Assembly: GCA_030998015.1 (NCBI GenBank)
Contig: JARWMV010000019.1
Location: 124,001-188,000 of the forward strand
Direction: 5' to 3'
Source of the DNA: Ceratorhiza oryzae-sativae
Taxonomy: Eukaryota; Basidiomycota; Agaricomycetes; Cantharellales; Ceratobasidiaceae
Length of the DNA stretch: 64,000 nt
The notes below the pieces were generated by a model. That model saw nothing but the letters and a program-made list of their open reading frames with translations, was not told where the DNA came from and searched no databases. Positions 10,812 to 20,419 of this stretch are shown here, one piece after another; position 1 is the stretch's first letter, and each line of letters opens with the position of its first letter. Position numbers and translations under genes: made by a program.

Positions 10812-12110
10812 CTAAGGGAATACAAAGAATGGTTTTCCTCCTGAATACACCCATTCCACATTTCTTGATACCCATAAGTCCCCTTCTTCCCCCTCTATGT
10901 CCGACCAACACTTCATGATTGCCAACCAGCTATTTCCCAGAATAACTGTTGGCCGTACCTTCATTGATTTCACATGCACATACCTGCCCATGAAGTCTGC
11001 CTTGTACTGGCTCAGGGCCTTGAGCAAGTACTTCCCATTTGACTGGACCATGTCGTCCAGGATCCAAATGTCAGCATCTTCTGACAAGTTGCCCACATTC
11101 CACACATTGCACACCCAGCTGTGGCAGCCCTTGGATTGTGCATATGCCAATTTCCCCATTCCAGTTTCTCCTTCTATCACCAGGATGCAATGGCGCACCC
11201 CTCTTCCCCTCTTCTCAACCTCCTCAGCAAACCATCTGTCTGCTTGGTTGATGTGCTCCTGGTCTTCTGGGATCTCTAACTCCACAGGTATTGCAGGCAT
11301 GCAACCCCGGTCTTCCTTGTATGTGTACTTGGCATATGCTCATACCAAGTTCCATGTTGTCACCATCTGGAGGGGGCAGAGGTGCTTGAACGCCTGGTAG
11401 TACTCCTGTTTTGTTGCCTCAGCGAACAATCTCCATCCCATCCTCCAAGTCTGCCTCCATCCTTGACTGTTTTCCACCCTTTCCCTTCACCAAGATCTCC
11501 TCCAACCTTTCCAAGGCCAGGTCCCCCACCATCAAATCCTCTATCTCCTTGCCATTAGCTCCAACATCCTTCCAGAGATAGTTGAAGGTGTCCCTTGCTG
11601 GGTTGCCTCCTGGTCCATCCTTGAGGTCTTTGGGTCATATGTTGGGATGTTGCCCCTCAAAGTCCCAGAACCCCACGTTCTGGGTGTTCCACCCGCCCTT
11701 CTGTTCCTGGCTGATGGAGAGGGTGTGGATGGGCAGGGGCTGGGTTGGGTCGTAGTTTGGCTCCTCCAGGTTGTGCCATTCAACCACAGCTAAGGTTGCC
11801 CAGTGATTGGGCCAGTGGCAGCAGAACACCTTGTATCAGGTGGTGAGCCCACTTGAGGGCTGATCGCATAGCTTCAACCAGGTCAGCAGCACTGCCCTGG
11901 TCTGGACATGGAATCAGGGGGCCCGTGCAGTTTTGGTCGGCTCTTCGGACCCACAATCCATCAGCGTAAGCCGCATAGAAGTGGGTGAGGGGGTTTGGCT
12001 TGATTCCAAGGGTGCTGGCAATGGCAATGGCAACCTCCGCCCTGTGCTTGATTTGTTTGGTTGGGGTGTTCCCACGTTCAAGCCATCTTCACTTAGCATT
12101 GTTGGTATTT
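10812..12110 (-). pseudogene. CRESS-type Rep-like protein (HUH + SF3 helicase), decayed
   Basis: Read leftward, a region near 11,840-11,570 has the layout of a rolling-circle Rep endonuclease. It shows an FCCHWPN segment in the place of motif I, PIHTLSI about 40 residues later in the place of motif II (its first His is not seen), a DFEGQHPNI segment as in geminivirus-like Reps, and YLWK as the tyrosine motif III. From 11,300 to the TAG at 10,812 follows a superfamily 3 helicase: Walker A GETGMGK (then Leu instead of Ser/Thr), Walker B WILDD and a VILGN motif C. TGA codons at 11,836-11,838, 11,635-11,637 and 11,340-11,342 and at least one frameshift between 11,540 and 11,420 show it is broken. 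An upstream coding-like stretch to about 12,110 is in another frame. Relationship to CRESS-DNA Reps is from motifs only. Confidence 0.65.
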
Positions 12111-12624
12111 TTTGAGGTAGATGCATCTTGTGGGGAGGGCATGAAATGATAGCCCCTTTTACCCCCAAAGGCATCCCCTAGATATACCCTTTTCTGGTTG
12201 TTGTGATCATGTGGTTTCCTGATGTAGGCTTGTGCTGGTTATGATGCATCTCCAAGGGGTGCCCTTCCTGCATTCCCCCGCGTTGGCCTTTCTCCTCGCT
12301 ACGCTCAGGGCCTCCACTCCTCCACTTTGGTTGGTGCCCCCTCTCCGACCCCTCTGGTAGTTAGGGGATAGCGTATATTCACATGACTAGGCTAGGTCAT
12401 GTGATTCCCATGCTTTGTTGTTTGTTTTCTGGCCGGTGGTCACGTGATTAGGCTAGGTCATGTGATTCCTGTGCTTTTGTTGTTTGTTTTCTGGCAGATG
12501 GTCATGTGTCCATTGGTGTCACCTGACCAGACCTTGTTTTGATGTTTGTGCAAGTTATTGTGTTGCACTGTGATTTTTTAATGTTTGTGGTTTTGTTGTT
12601 TTCCTTCCTCATCCTGTCTTTAAT
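12111..12624. promoter_or_regulatory. Intergenic region between divergent accessory genes
   Basis: This stretch separates the leftward Rep-like gene from the rightward Cys-rich gene and has no coding potential I can support. It holds the tandem repeats at 12,380-12,502 and a comparatively CpG-rich patch near 12,285-12,350. It is the natural place for a bidirectional promoter. A replication origin is possible but I see no TAATATTAC-like nonanucleotide in a hairpin loop. Confidence 0.4.
12380..12502. repeat. Two 61/62-bp direct repeats with palindromic cores
   Basis: Units at 12,380-12,440 and 12,441-12,502 are nearly identical, and a third starts (CATGTG at 12,503). The first unit opens with CACATGAC, TAGGCTAG, GTCATGTG, a perfect 8-bp inverted repeat around an 8-nt spacer. 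In the second the left arm reads CACGTGAT. The CACGTG/CACATG cores resemble those in the Gypsy-2 LTR minisatellite. Confidence 0.8.
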
Positions 12625-13157
12625 ATGCATGTTATTTCCCTTAACTACAATCCCCTTGACTGCACCTGCTGGTCTCTCCCTGAGGGGGAGTACTGTGCCT
12701 ACTGCAATGCTGTGTGCAACACCTCCCTTGAAGACTTCTATGGAGGTGTCAGGGATTGCTTCTTCTGTGGGGTGCCAGGTATGTGTGCTTGTTCTTTGTC
12801 GTTCTCATGTTGCTAACTTGTTCTGTAGAAGAGCGCATCCTCCTTGATGGTCAGGCCCATGAGGCCACCCTTGAGTGTGTCTGGGCACTCATTGATCAGG
12901 ACTACAAGTCCTTTGAGGAGCGGTCTCACCAGGCTGCTCTTGCTGAATTTTTCGAGGAGGGCTCTGCTCCCTTGTTTGATGATGCTTCGCCCTTTGCAGC
13001 GTCTGGTTCTGGGTGTTTCCAGAACTACATGGCTGACTTCCCAGGGGGGGAGGCCCCTTGGCTGCAGCCCACTACCCAGTCAGTTGTTCAGACCAATAAG
13101 AAGGATAAAAAGGGCAAGAAGCCCTATACCTGGCCCCTCAAGGGCAAACATAAATAG
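12625..13157 (+). CDS. Unknown Cys-rich protein with one intron, antisense to Gypsy-2
   Basis: Exon 1 starts at ATG 12,625 and encodes a Cys-rich segment with CTCW, CAYC and CFFC pairs, possibly zinc-binding. An intron of about 50 nt (GTATGTG...CTGTAG, about 12,780-12,829) joins it to exon 2, which is acidic in the middle and ends with a lysine-rich tail (KKDKKGKK) and TAA at 13,155-13,157. The spliced protein is about 160 residues with no in-frame stop. An AATAAA lies near 13,191. Its orientation is opposite to the surrounding Gypsy-2 genes and divergent from the Rep-like pseudogene. I do not recognise the family. Nuclear or nucleic-acid binding is only a guess from composition. Confidence 0.5.
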
Positions 13158-13237
13158 AGAGTAAAAAATGTATTAAGTTTGATGTGTAAAAATAAAACTC
13201 TTATACATTCAAGAAAAATCCATGGGAGGCAAAGTGG

Positions 13238-14057
13238 TCATATGGGAGCTGGTTCCAGCAGTGGCACCTCCTCCAGAGCTTCGACAAGCTTGTTTTCCCA
13301 CTGGTCCCAGTCCTGTTTGGCTTCCTCCGCAGCTGGGTCCAGGGTGGGTTCCTTTATCACTGGCTTGGCTTCTTCCTCAGCCATGACCAGTGATTCTAGG
13401 CTTGATGTAAGGCTCATCATATTGGTGTCATAATTGGTGTTTTTGTTTGGGTGCACCTTCACCCAATTTTGGAAGTCACTCATGTTTGCCTGCTTTGTCC
13501 TGATAGCAGTAAACATCTCATCAGTGGTAGTTGCTTTGAGCAGTCCCACATACAGTGCAGCTGGTGTCAACTTCCATTCTTCCAACAATGCCTTGGCCCA
13601 GCACTCCACCTCCCAGTCCCCCCCATCTGCCATTTGGCCTGTGGCCCTCCTCTGTTGTCTTGCTGCCTTGGCCACCACATCGACTGTTGGTCCCATGATA
13701 TTGTCTATGACATACATCGGTGTTCTTAGCAAGGCGTTTCTTGTTGTTGGCTTCCAGCTTCCATGCCATGTCAACCCCTAACCTGGGATCCAGGTACTTG
13801 TCATTGTTGATCCAGTTCCTTTCATCCCTTAACTTCTTTGGGATGTACACTAGGTTAGCCCCTGGCAACAGTTGCTTGGCATACCTCTGGGTGTCTTCCA
13901 CACTGGAGCAGTACATCCCTGGTTTAGGACAATTTTCCCTGCCAAGGTAGGGTGCTGGCTGCCTAGTGGTGGGTGGCTGCCGAAGTAGGGCCACCTGATT
14001 TTCAGCAAGTGGTGTGTAACGGTTGGGATGTACGACTGGGTGAGTGATGAAAGGCAT
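13238..14057 (-). pseudogene. Unknown ORF downstream of Gypsy-2 pol, one frameshift
   Basis: From ATG 14,057 a proline-rich N-terminus leads to a charged segment (KLEANNKKRLAKN), where the frame shifts by one near 13,730. It continues as an open frame rich in Ala, Glu and Lys, with TRP-rich patches, to the stop at 13,238-13,240. It is in the same orientation as gag and pol and begins 87 bp after the pol stop. The end is convergent with the Cys-rich gene, 80 bp away. No family recognised. The length of both frames together, about 270 residues, and codon pattern support real coding ancestry. Confidence 0.45.
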
Positions 14058-14143
14058 GTTTTGGGGTTTCGCAGGTGTAATGTAGTGCAAGTGAGGTGGT
14101 AGAGTGGGCTCTGGCCTTTCTTGGGTATCCTGGATGGCTCTTT

Positions 14144-17100
14144 TTAAAGCTTTCCAGATCCTTGTTTGGTTCTCTTTGGCCTGCCTTTCAAGTCACCTGA
14201 GTGCTGACTCATCTTGACTGGCATTGGTGCATCTGGTAAGCACCTTTGCAAGTCATTTAGAACCTCTTTCATGTCAGCAAACTTGCTGGCACATTCCATT
14301 GTGTCTTCTATTGGGTTGTAGCCCTTCCATCTGATTTGGTAAAACAGCTCGCCATTCTGCCATTCATAATTTGCAATGTGGTCCACCTCATACTCCTCCT
14401 CTCCTTCTTCCGTTATGATTGGTGGTGGTTTGGCCTGCCTTCTTTGGAAGTCTTTATCTTCTGTGAATGGCAAGAGGAGATTTACATGGAATACATTGTG
14501 TACACATATGGTTTTAGGTAGGTCCAGGCAATATGCATGGGATGAGATCTTTTCTGTGATTTCAAAAGGGCCCCCTTTTCGGTTGTCCAATTTCTTGGAG
14601 GGTCTCTTGGACAAGAGGTTTGTTAGGAGCAGCCAAACCTTGTCTCCTACCTTGAATTCCCTCCCTTTCTTTTCCATTTGTTGGTGTAACTCCATTGAGG
14701 CTCTTGCCTCATCCCATACTTTTTCCATTTGATTACACATGTTGTCTGCAGCGGGTGCCTCAGACGGTTCTTCTCCCTCTTGGACAACCCATCTTGGGTT
14801 TTTTCCATATACTGTTTCAAATGGGGTTTGTCCTGTTGTAGCATTTATGTGGTTGTTATGGCAGAATTCAGCAATGGGTAACCATTTTACCCAGTCATCT
14901 TGTCTATAATTGCAGAAGGTTCTTAAGAACCCTTCTACCCATTGATTTGTCCTTTCCGACAGTCCATCTGTTTCTGGATGGAAGGCGGTGGAGAATCTGG
15001 GCTTTGTCCCAATTCCTTTGTATAGGGCTTTTAGGAATTGGCTGTTAAAGGTTGGCCCTTGGTCTGAGACAGTGGTTTCTGGGGTCCTGTGATGTCTCCA
15101 TACCTCCGTTATGAATATTTCTGCCAGTTCTTCTGCATTGGTGCTCTCCAGACATGGTACAAAATGGGCCTGCCAGGAGAAGCAATCTACAACTGTCAAG
15201 ATGCTGTCATACCCCTTTGAGACAGGTAATTTGACAATGAAATCATATGTGACATCTGCCAATGGTTTCCATGGGATTGGTAAGGACTTCAGGGGAGTGC
15301 CTTGTTTGTGTCCTTTGCTTCTTTGACACGTTTCACAAGATTCCATGTATCAGTTTACTTGGGCCTTCATTCCTGGCCAATAGTAATCCCTTGATAGTAA
15401 TTCTAGTGTTCAGGCTTGTCCCTGATGACCTGCCACAGGGGTGTCATGGCACTCCTCAAGGAGACTCAACCTCAAGTCCTTGTCATCTGGGATGTAGAGC
15501 CTATTGTCATACCTTAATAGGCCCTCCTTCATTTTGTACCATCTAAATTCCTTCTGTACTGAGGGTGGTAGTTGTTCTTTATTTGCCACACTCAGCCTTA
15601 AGGATCTGATAGATTTGTCTTCTTCCTGAGCTTCTTTAAGCTCTTCCCAGAAATTCCCCTGTACTTCTGCCATGAAACCTATGAACCTTTCTTCTGGGAT
15701 CATGATCTGTGGTTCCATAGGGGTATCCCCATGGTTGCTCCTTCTGGAAAGGGCATCTGGCTTCTGTGAGAGTTTCCCTGGTCTATACACAATCTGAAAA
15801 TTGAAGGGTGCCAGAGTGAGATACCATCTGGCATGCCTTCTATTCCACATCTGGGCATTTTGCCAGTACTGGAGGTTCCTATGGTTGGTGTATATCACAA
15901 TAGGTTCCTCGGTTCCTTCTAGGTATAACCTCCAGTGCTCTAAGGACCTAACAATTGCAAGCAACTCCTTGTTGTAGGTGTCATAATTTTTCTCTGGTGG
16001 GGTGAAGCTCTTTGATAGGAAGGCAATTGGATGCAATTGGTTGTCATCACCCTTTTGGCTTAGTACCACCCCCATGGCCACTCCTGAGGTGTCTGTTTCC
16101 AGTATGTATGGCTTGTTTGGGTTTGGGTGGATTAAGACTGGTTCTCTTGCTACTGCTTCCTTGATAGCTTCAAATGCTTCCTGTTGTTTTCTTTCCCACA
16201 GGAATTTGACATCTTTTTGAGTGAGATCTGTGAGCGGTTTGGCTAAGGTGCTAAACTTCTCTATCCACCTTCTATAGAACCCCACAAAGCCTAGGAATGC
16301 TTGGACTTCTTTTACTGTGTTAGGTTCTGGCCATTCTAGAACTGCCTTTACCTTTTCCTTTTCCATCAATATCCCTTCTGGGGATATGACAATTCCAATG
16401 AAGCTTACCTCCTTCACAAAGAACTGACACTTGTGTGGTTTGAGGAAGAGGTGGTTTTCCCTCATTCTTCTTAACACTTCCCTGACATGTTGTACATGTT
16501 CTTCCTTGTTTCTGGAAAACACTAGTCCATCGTCCATGTAGATTACCACATAATCATCTATTATGTCATGGAACTTTTCCATCATGAACCTTGTAAAGGT
16601 TCTTGGTCCTTCCTTTACTCCAAATGGCATGACCAAGCATTCAAACTGGCCTTCTCCTGTCCTGAAAGCTGTTTTCCATTTGTCTCCCTCTTTTACCCTG
16701 ATGTTGTTGAACCCCCATCGAACATCCATTTTTGAGTAGATGGTTGTGTCCTTCAGTCTCTCAATCAATTCTATTTGGATTGGAAGTGGAAACCTGTCTG
16801 GCTTGGTGATGTCATTCATCTTATGGTAGTCGACTACCAACCTAAGCCCTCCATCAGCTTTGTTCACATAGAAACAGCGTGCAGCTACAACTGACTGGCT
16901 GGGCCTTATTTTCCTGTTTCTTAGTTCCTCCTCTAGGTACTCCCTGAGCGCCTTTGTTTCTGCTGGTGACATACTGTACCTCTTTGCAGGCTTTGGCAGC
17001 TCTGCTCCCTCGATCAGGTCCATTTTGAAGTCTAGGTTACCTTGGTGGGGTGGAAGTTCTCAGAAACCTTCTTCCCCAAACAGGTCTTCAAAATCCCTAA

Positions 17101-17557
17101 ATTCTTCTGGGATTTGTAGGCTTTCACTTGCTGCCCTTGCCTTGATTTCGTCTGGGTATGAGATGGTAAGTTCTTTCCAATCTATGATAGGTTCTGCTTC
17201 TTCAAGCCATTCTTTCCCTAGGACTATGTCTGTGTCACCTAAGGTCATCACATAAAGGGAGCATTTCAGTGTCTTTCCTTCCACTTCAATATTTAGTTCT
17301 GCCCTTTCTTCTATGGCATCCTTGATTTCATTTCCATCAATGGCCACAATTGATTTCTTGTGTTTGAGGGGAGTGGTTGGGATCCCTTTTTCCCTTGAAT
17401 AGGCCTTATCGATGAAGTTGGTTGAAGATCCTGAGTCAATCAGTGTCTTTGCTGGTTCCATGATTCCCTCTACCGTAGTGTATATTATTGATTGATTACT
17501 AGACTTCTTGAGGTAACATACATCTGCAGTAGGGGTTATATCAGGCTCCTCCAACAT
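14144..17557 (-). pseudogene. Gypsy-2 pol (PR-RT-RH-IN-chromodomain)
   Basis: It starts at ATG 17,557, 18 bp after the gag stop. Domains in order: protease (TLIDSGSSTNFI), RT with intact YMDD (VVIYMDDGLVFSRN), RNase H (ETDTSGVAMGV), integrase zinc region and catalytic core (VVDCFSW, VSDQGPTF, GLSERTN), and a clear chromodomain (YQIRWKGYNPIEDT) near the C-terminus. In-frame TGA codons break it just upstream of 17,024, at about 15,407 and at about 15,347. All sit where related integrases or RTs carry Arg, fitting CGA-to-TGA change. The RT active site is intact, unlike both Gypsy-1 copies. Confidence 0.85.
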
Positions 17558-18571
17558 GGAAGTGGTAGGACCAATTAGTTTTCCAACTCAGAGCTGCTTT
17601 CTTCCTCAACTTGTCTGCTGGCCTTCCCTTGTATCTTAGCTTTGTCATAGGTCCACTGGCCTCGGCACTCCTTCAGGACATGCCCTGATTTACCGCATTT
17701 GATACAGAGTCCTTCTTTCCTTCACCTGTCCTTTTCACTGTTTGGTATCCTTACCATGTTGTTGGTTTGGGTATTCCCTTGTTTGCTGCTGGTCCCTGAA
17801 GGCTTGTTTCCCCCTTGTTTGTATTTTGCTGGTGCCCAGGTTAAATTTGATGAGTTGCTGGTCCTTGCATTCATTTTTTGGTTTGCAAACTGCATGTTGT
17901 CCATTTTGCAGGCAAAGTCAATTAATTGATCTAAGGTATATGATGGACCTTCAGCCTCATTTGCCAGTACTTCAATCCTTAAGATTTCTTGTCGTACTTC
18001 AGGTTTTAACCCTTCCCTGAATTGGTCCTTGAGGGCTTCCTGGTTCCAGTCTACTTCTTGGATCAGGATCCAGAATTGGGTAGCATAATCCAATGCACTC
18101 TTGGTTTGCATTAATTTCCTTAGTTTCAGGATGGTCTTTTCCTTTATGACTGGGTTGTTAAAGGCATCCAGGAATCCCTTCCTGAAATCCTTCCAGGATG
18201 CAAGGATACCTGTGCATTCGCCTGCTAGTAGTTTCCGGCAGTAAGGTTGTGCCCAGTTTGCTGCTTCCCTGTCCTCCATGTTCATTAACACAGCAGATAT
18301 CTTTTTTTGGTCATCAAAGGCTGATTCATCATAGTCAGCAAAGAAAAGTTCCATGCTGATTATGAAGTTCTCTGCTTCCTTCCCTTTTTTCCCATTAAAT
18401 TTGCTGGGTCTCCCTAGTTGTGCCTCCTTAGGAGTGTGGTTTGCGGCAAGGGTAGGTTGGTTTGCTTGGGATGGAGGTTCTGTTTGGGGTCTTATTGTGG
18501 ACTCAGCCTGGAAGGTTCTTCCCAGAAAAGGCGTTTGTACCAGGGAGGCTGAGGGGGATTGTGAGGGGCTT

Positions 18572-19455
18572 TGTTGTGACCCTCTGGAGGCTCCCTTGTG
18601 GAGCACTTAAGTAGTGGCTGCGTTGACGGTTTTGGTGCTATGTGGTGTGTATTTGAGTGTTCTAGTTACAGTGTTTGCTATGGTCTATGGTGGTTGACAA
18701 GATAAAGCAAGCTGAGGCGTTCAGTCTTGCTTTACCCCCCTTATATATATGTGACTGCGGTTGCTGCGGTGGCCCCTCTTTCCTAAGCGCTGTCTATAGC
18801 AGTTATAGGTTCTATATAGTACCAGGTCTTAGGTAATTGTTTATCCTAAGTTTGTGCAGCTCCGAATCTTATAGAGCTGCGTGAGGTCTGAGGGTCAGGT
18901 GACCTTTTGGACTTAAGCACCCGGCGCTTAATCGCTGGATAAGCGCCGAGGTCACGTGACAACTTGCTCCTTCGCTCCAGGTAACACGGGAGAGAAACGC
19001 TGGAGCAAGTTCAGGGTAACCACCAGTGCTTAGTTGTTGGGTAAGCACCGAGATCACGTGACAACTCGCTCCTCGCTCCAGGTAACATGGGAGAGAAACG
19101 CTGGAGCGAGTTCAGGGTAACCACTGGCGCTTAGTTGTTGGGTAAGCGCCAAGATCACGTGACAACTCGCTCCTCGCTCCAGGTAACATGGGAGAGAAAC
19201 GCTGGAGCAAGTTCAGGGTAACCACTGGCGCTTAATTGTTGGTAAGTGCCAAGGTCACGTGACAACTCGCTCCTCGCTCCAGGTAACATGGGAGAGAAAC
19301 GCTGGAGCGAGTTCAGGGTAACCACCAGCGCTTAATCATTGGGTAAGCGCCGAGATCACGTGATCCTGTTTATGGTTTGTTCCGCTTTGGGAAAAATGCC
19401 ATAAATCTGTACAATATTCGGTTGTTAGGTTATGTCTGCTAGGCGGGTCATAACA
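18572..19455 (-). mobile_element. Solo LTR of the Gypsy-2 family inside gag
   Basis: Begins TGTTGTGACC and ends GGTCATAACA, and is flanked by GGCTT at 18,567-18,571 and 19,456-19,460. It is 884 bp long, against 669 bp for the 3' LTR of the host element, because it carries four copies of the roughly 101-bp tandem unit instead of two. It retains more CpG and intact CACGTG sites than the host LTRs, so it looks younger. Confidence 0.9.
18953..19362. repeat. 101-bp minisatellite with CACGTG cores
   Basis: CACGTG occurs at 18,953, 19,055, 19,156, 19,256 and 19,357, spaced 100-102 bp apart. Each unit has GCTCCAGGTAACA, GGGAGAGAAACGCTGGAGC and TTCAGGGTAACCAC blocks. GCTCCAG and CTGGAGC form an inverted pair in every unit. 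CACGTG is the E-box bound by bHLH factors in fungi, so promoter function is plausible. Confidence 0.85.
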
Positions 19456-20419
19456 GGCTTCCTATGACCACCCTAGTTCTTCCCCTGGTCTCTTCTGTCC
19501 TTTCCCTTGGCCTTCCTGCTTCAGTTGTTTTCTGGAGCTCATTTCCTAGATTGGTTACCAGTTGTTCTAGTGCAGTTAGGATCTCCCCTGTGTTTTCAGT
19601 TTTCTTCTCTAAGCTTTCGAGCTTTTGCTCTTGCATTCCCAGTACCTGGTTTATTTCCATGGAGATGTCCTTTAATTCTTTTATCAGGTTTCCCATTTCT
19701 GCTTTTAGGTTGTCCTGGTTCTTTGCCACATAGAGGACATTCTTGTTGGATGTTTCCATTGACCTTACCATCCAGTCCACATTTCCTTCTTGTCAGGTTA
19801 GTGATATTTGACACTGATTTATACCCATGATTGCCTTTTCTAGTTCCCTATGGTTATTGTCTCTAAGTTCCTTGAGCCCTGCCCTGATGGCAGTGGCAAT
19901 GGTGTGAATAGGGTTGGCAGTGGCTATGGTTCTGGGACCTGGCTGGGGTTGTATCCTTGCCTCTTCTGCCTAGGCCGTGCCTTGTTTGTATATGGTTCGG
20001 GTCATATCTTCTACCTCATCCCTCTCTGGATTTGAGATATCTTCTGGGTCTGGATTTATCAGGTGAATTGGCAGTTGAGGGCTGCAGAGTGGTATTCCCC
20101 CTATTTGCCCTCCCAGGATGGGGGCCCAAGTGGGGTTAGGTTGAGCCACTGGTTGTGGGTTTTGTGGCAACCCCCCTGGCATTCCTTGGAGGGTGTCATC
20201 TGGGTTACCTTCAGCCTCTGGGGAAGCAACAGGTTTGGGTGATTGTGGCCTACTATTTGCCACTCTGCTTTGAGATCAAGTTTGTGGTCTCTGTGACATA
20301 GTTTCTTTGTGTTCTCTTATGTATCACAGGAGTTAGCTGGTTTCTCGTGTACTCAGCCCTTAGTATCTGTGTAGTATACTTATGTTTGCCACTAGTTAAG
20401 TTAAGAGCTTGCTTTATAA

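Larger units (their letters stand above)
17575..20299 (-). pseudogene. Gypsy-2 gag, split by a solo LTR
   Basis: The N-terminal part runs from ATG 20,299 to 19,456 and has a proline-rich start and a coiled-coil segment (about 19,780-19,500). The C-terminal part runs from 18,571 to the TAA at 17,575-17,577 and holds the capsid core and a CCHC knuckle (CIKCGKSGHVLKEC). The solo LTR at 18,572-19,455 sits between them with a GGCTT duplication, so the two halves belong to one gene. Further in-frame stops (for example TAG near 19,970 and TGA near 19,795) were present as well. Positions 20,300-20,419 are the leader next to the 5' LTR. Confidence 0.8.

Noticed and set aside
12373..12382. TATATTCAC as a possible rolling-circle nonanucleotide
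   Set aside because: It differs from the TAATATTAC consensus and is not in the loop of a hairpin, so it does not support an origin.
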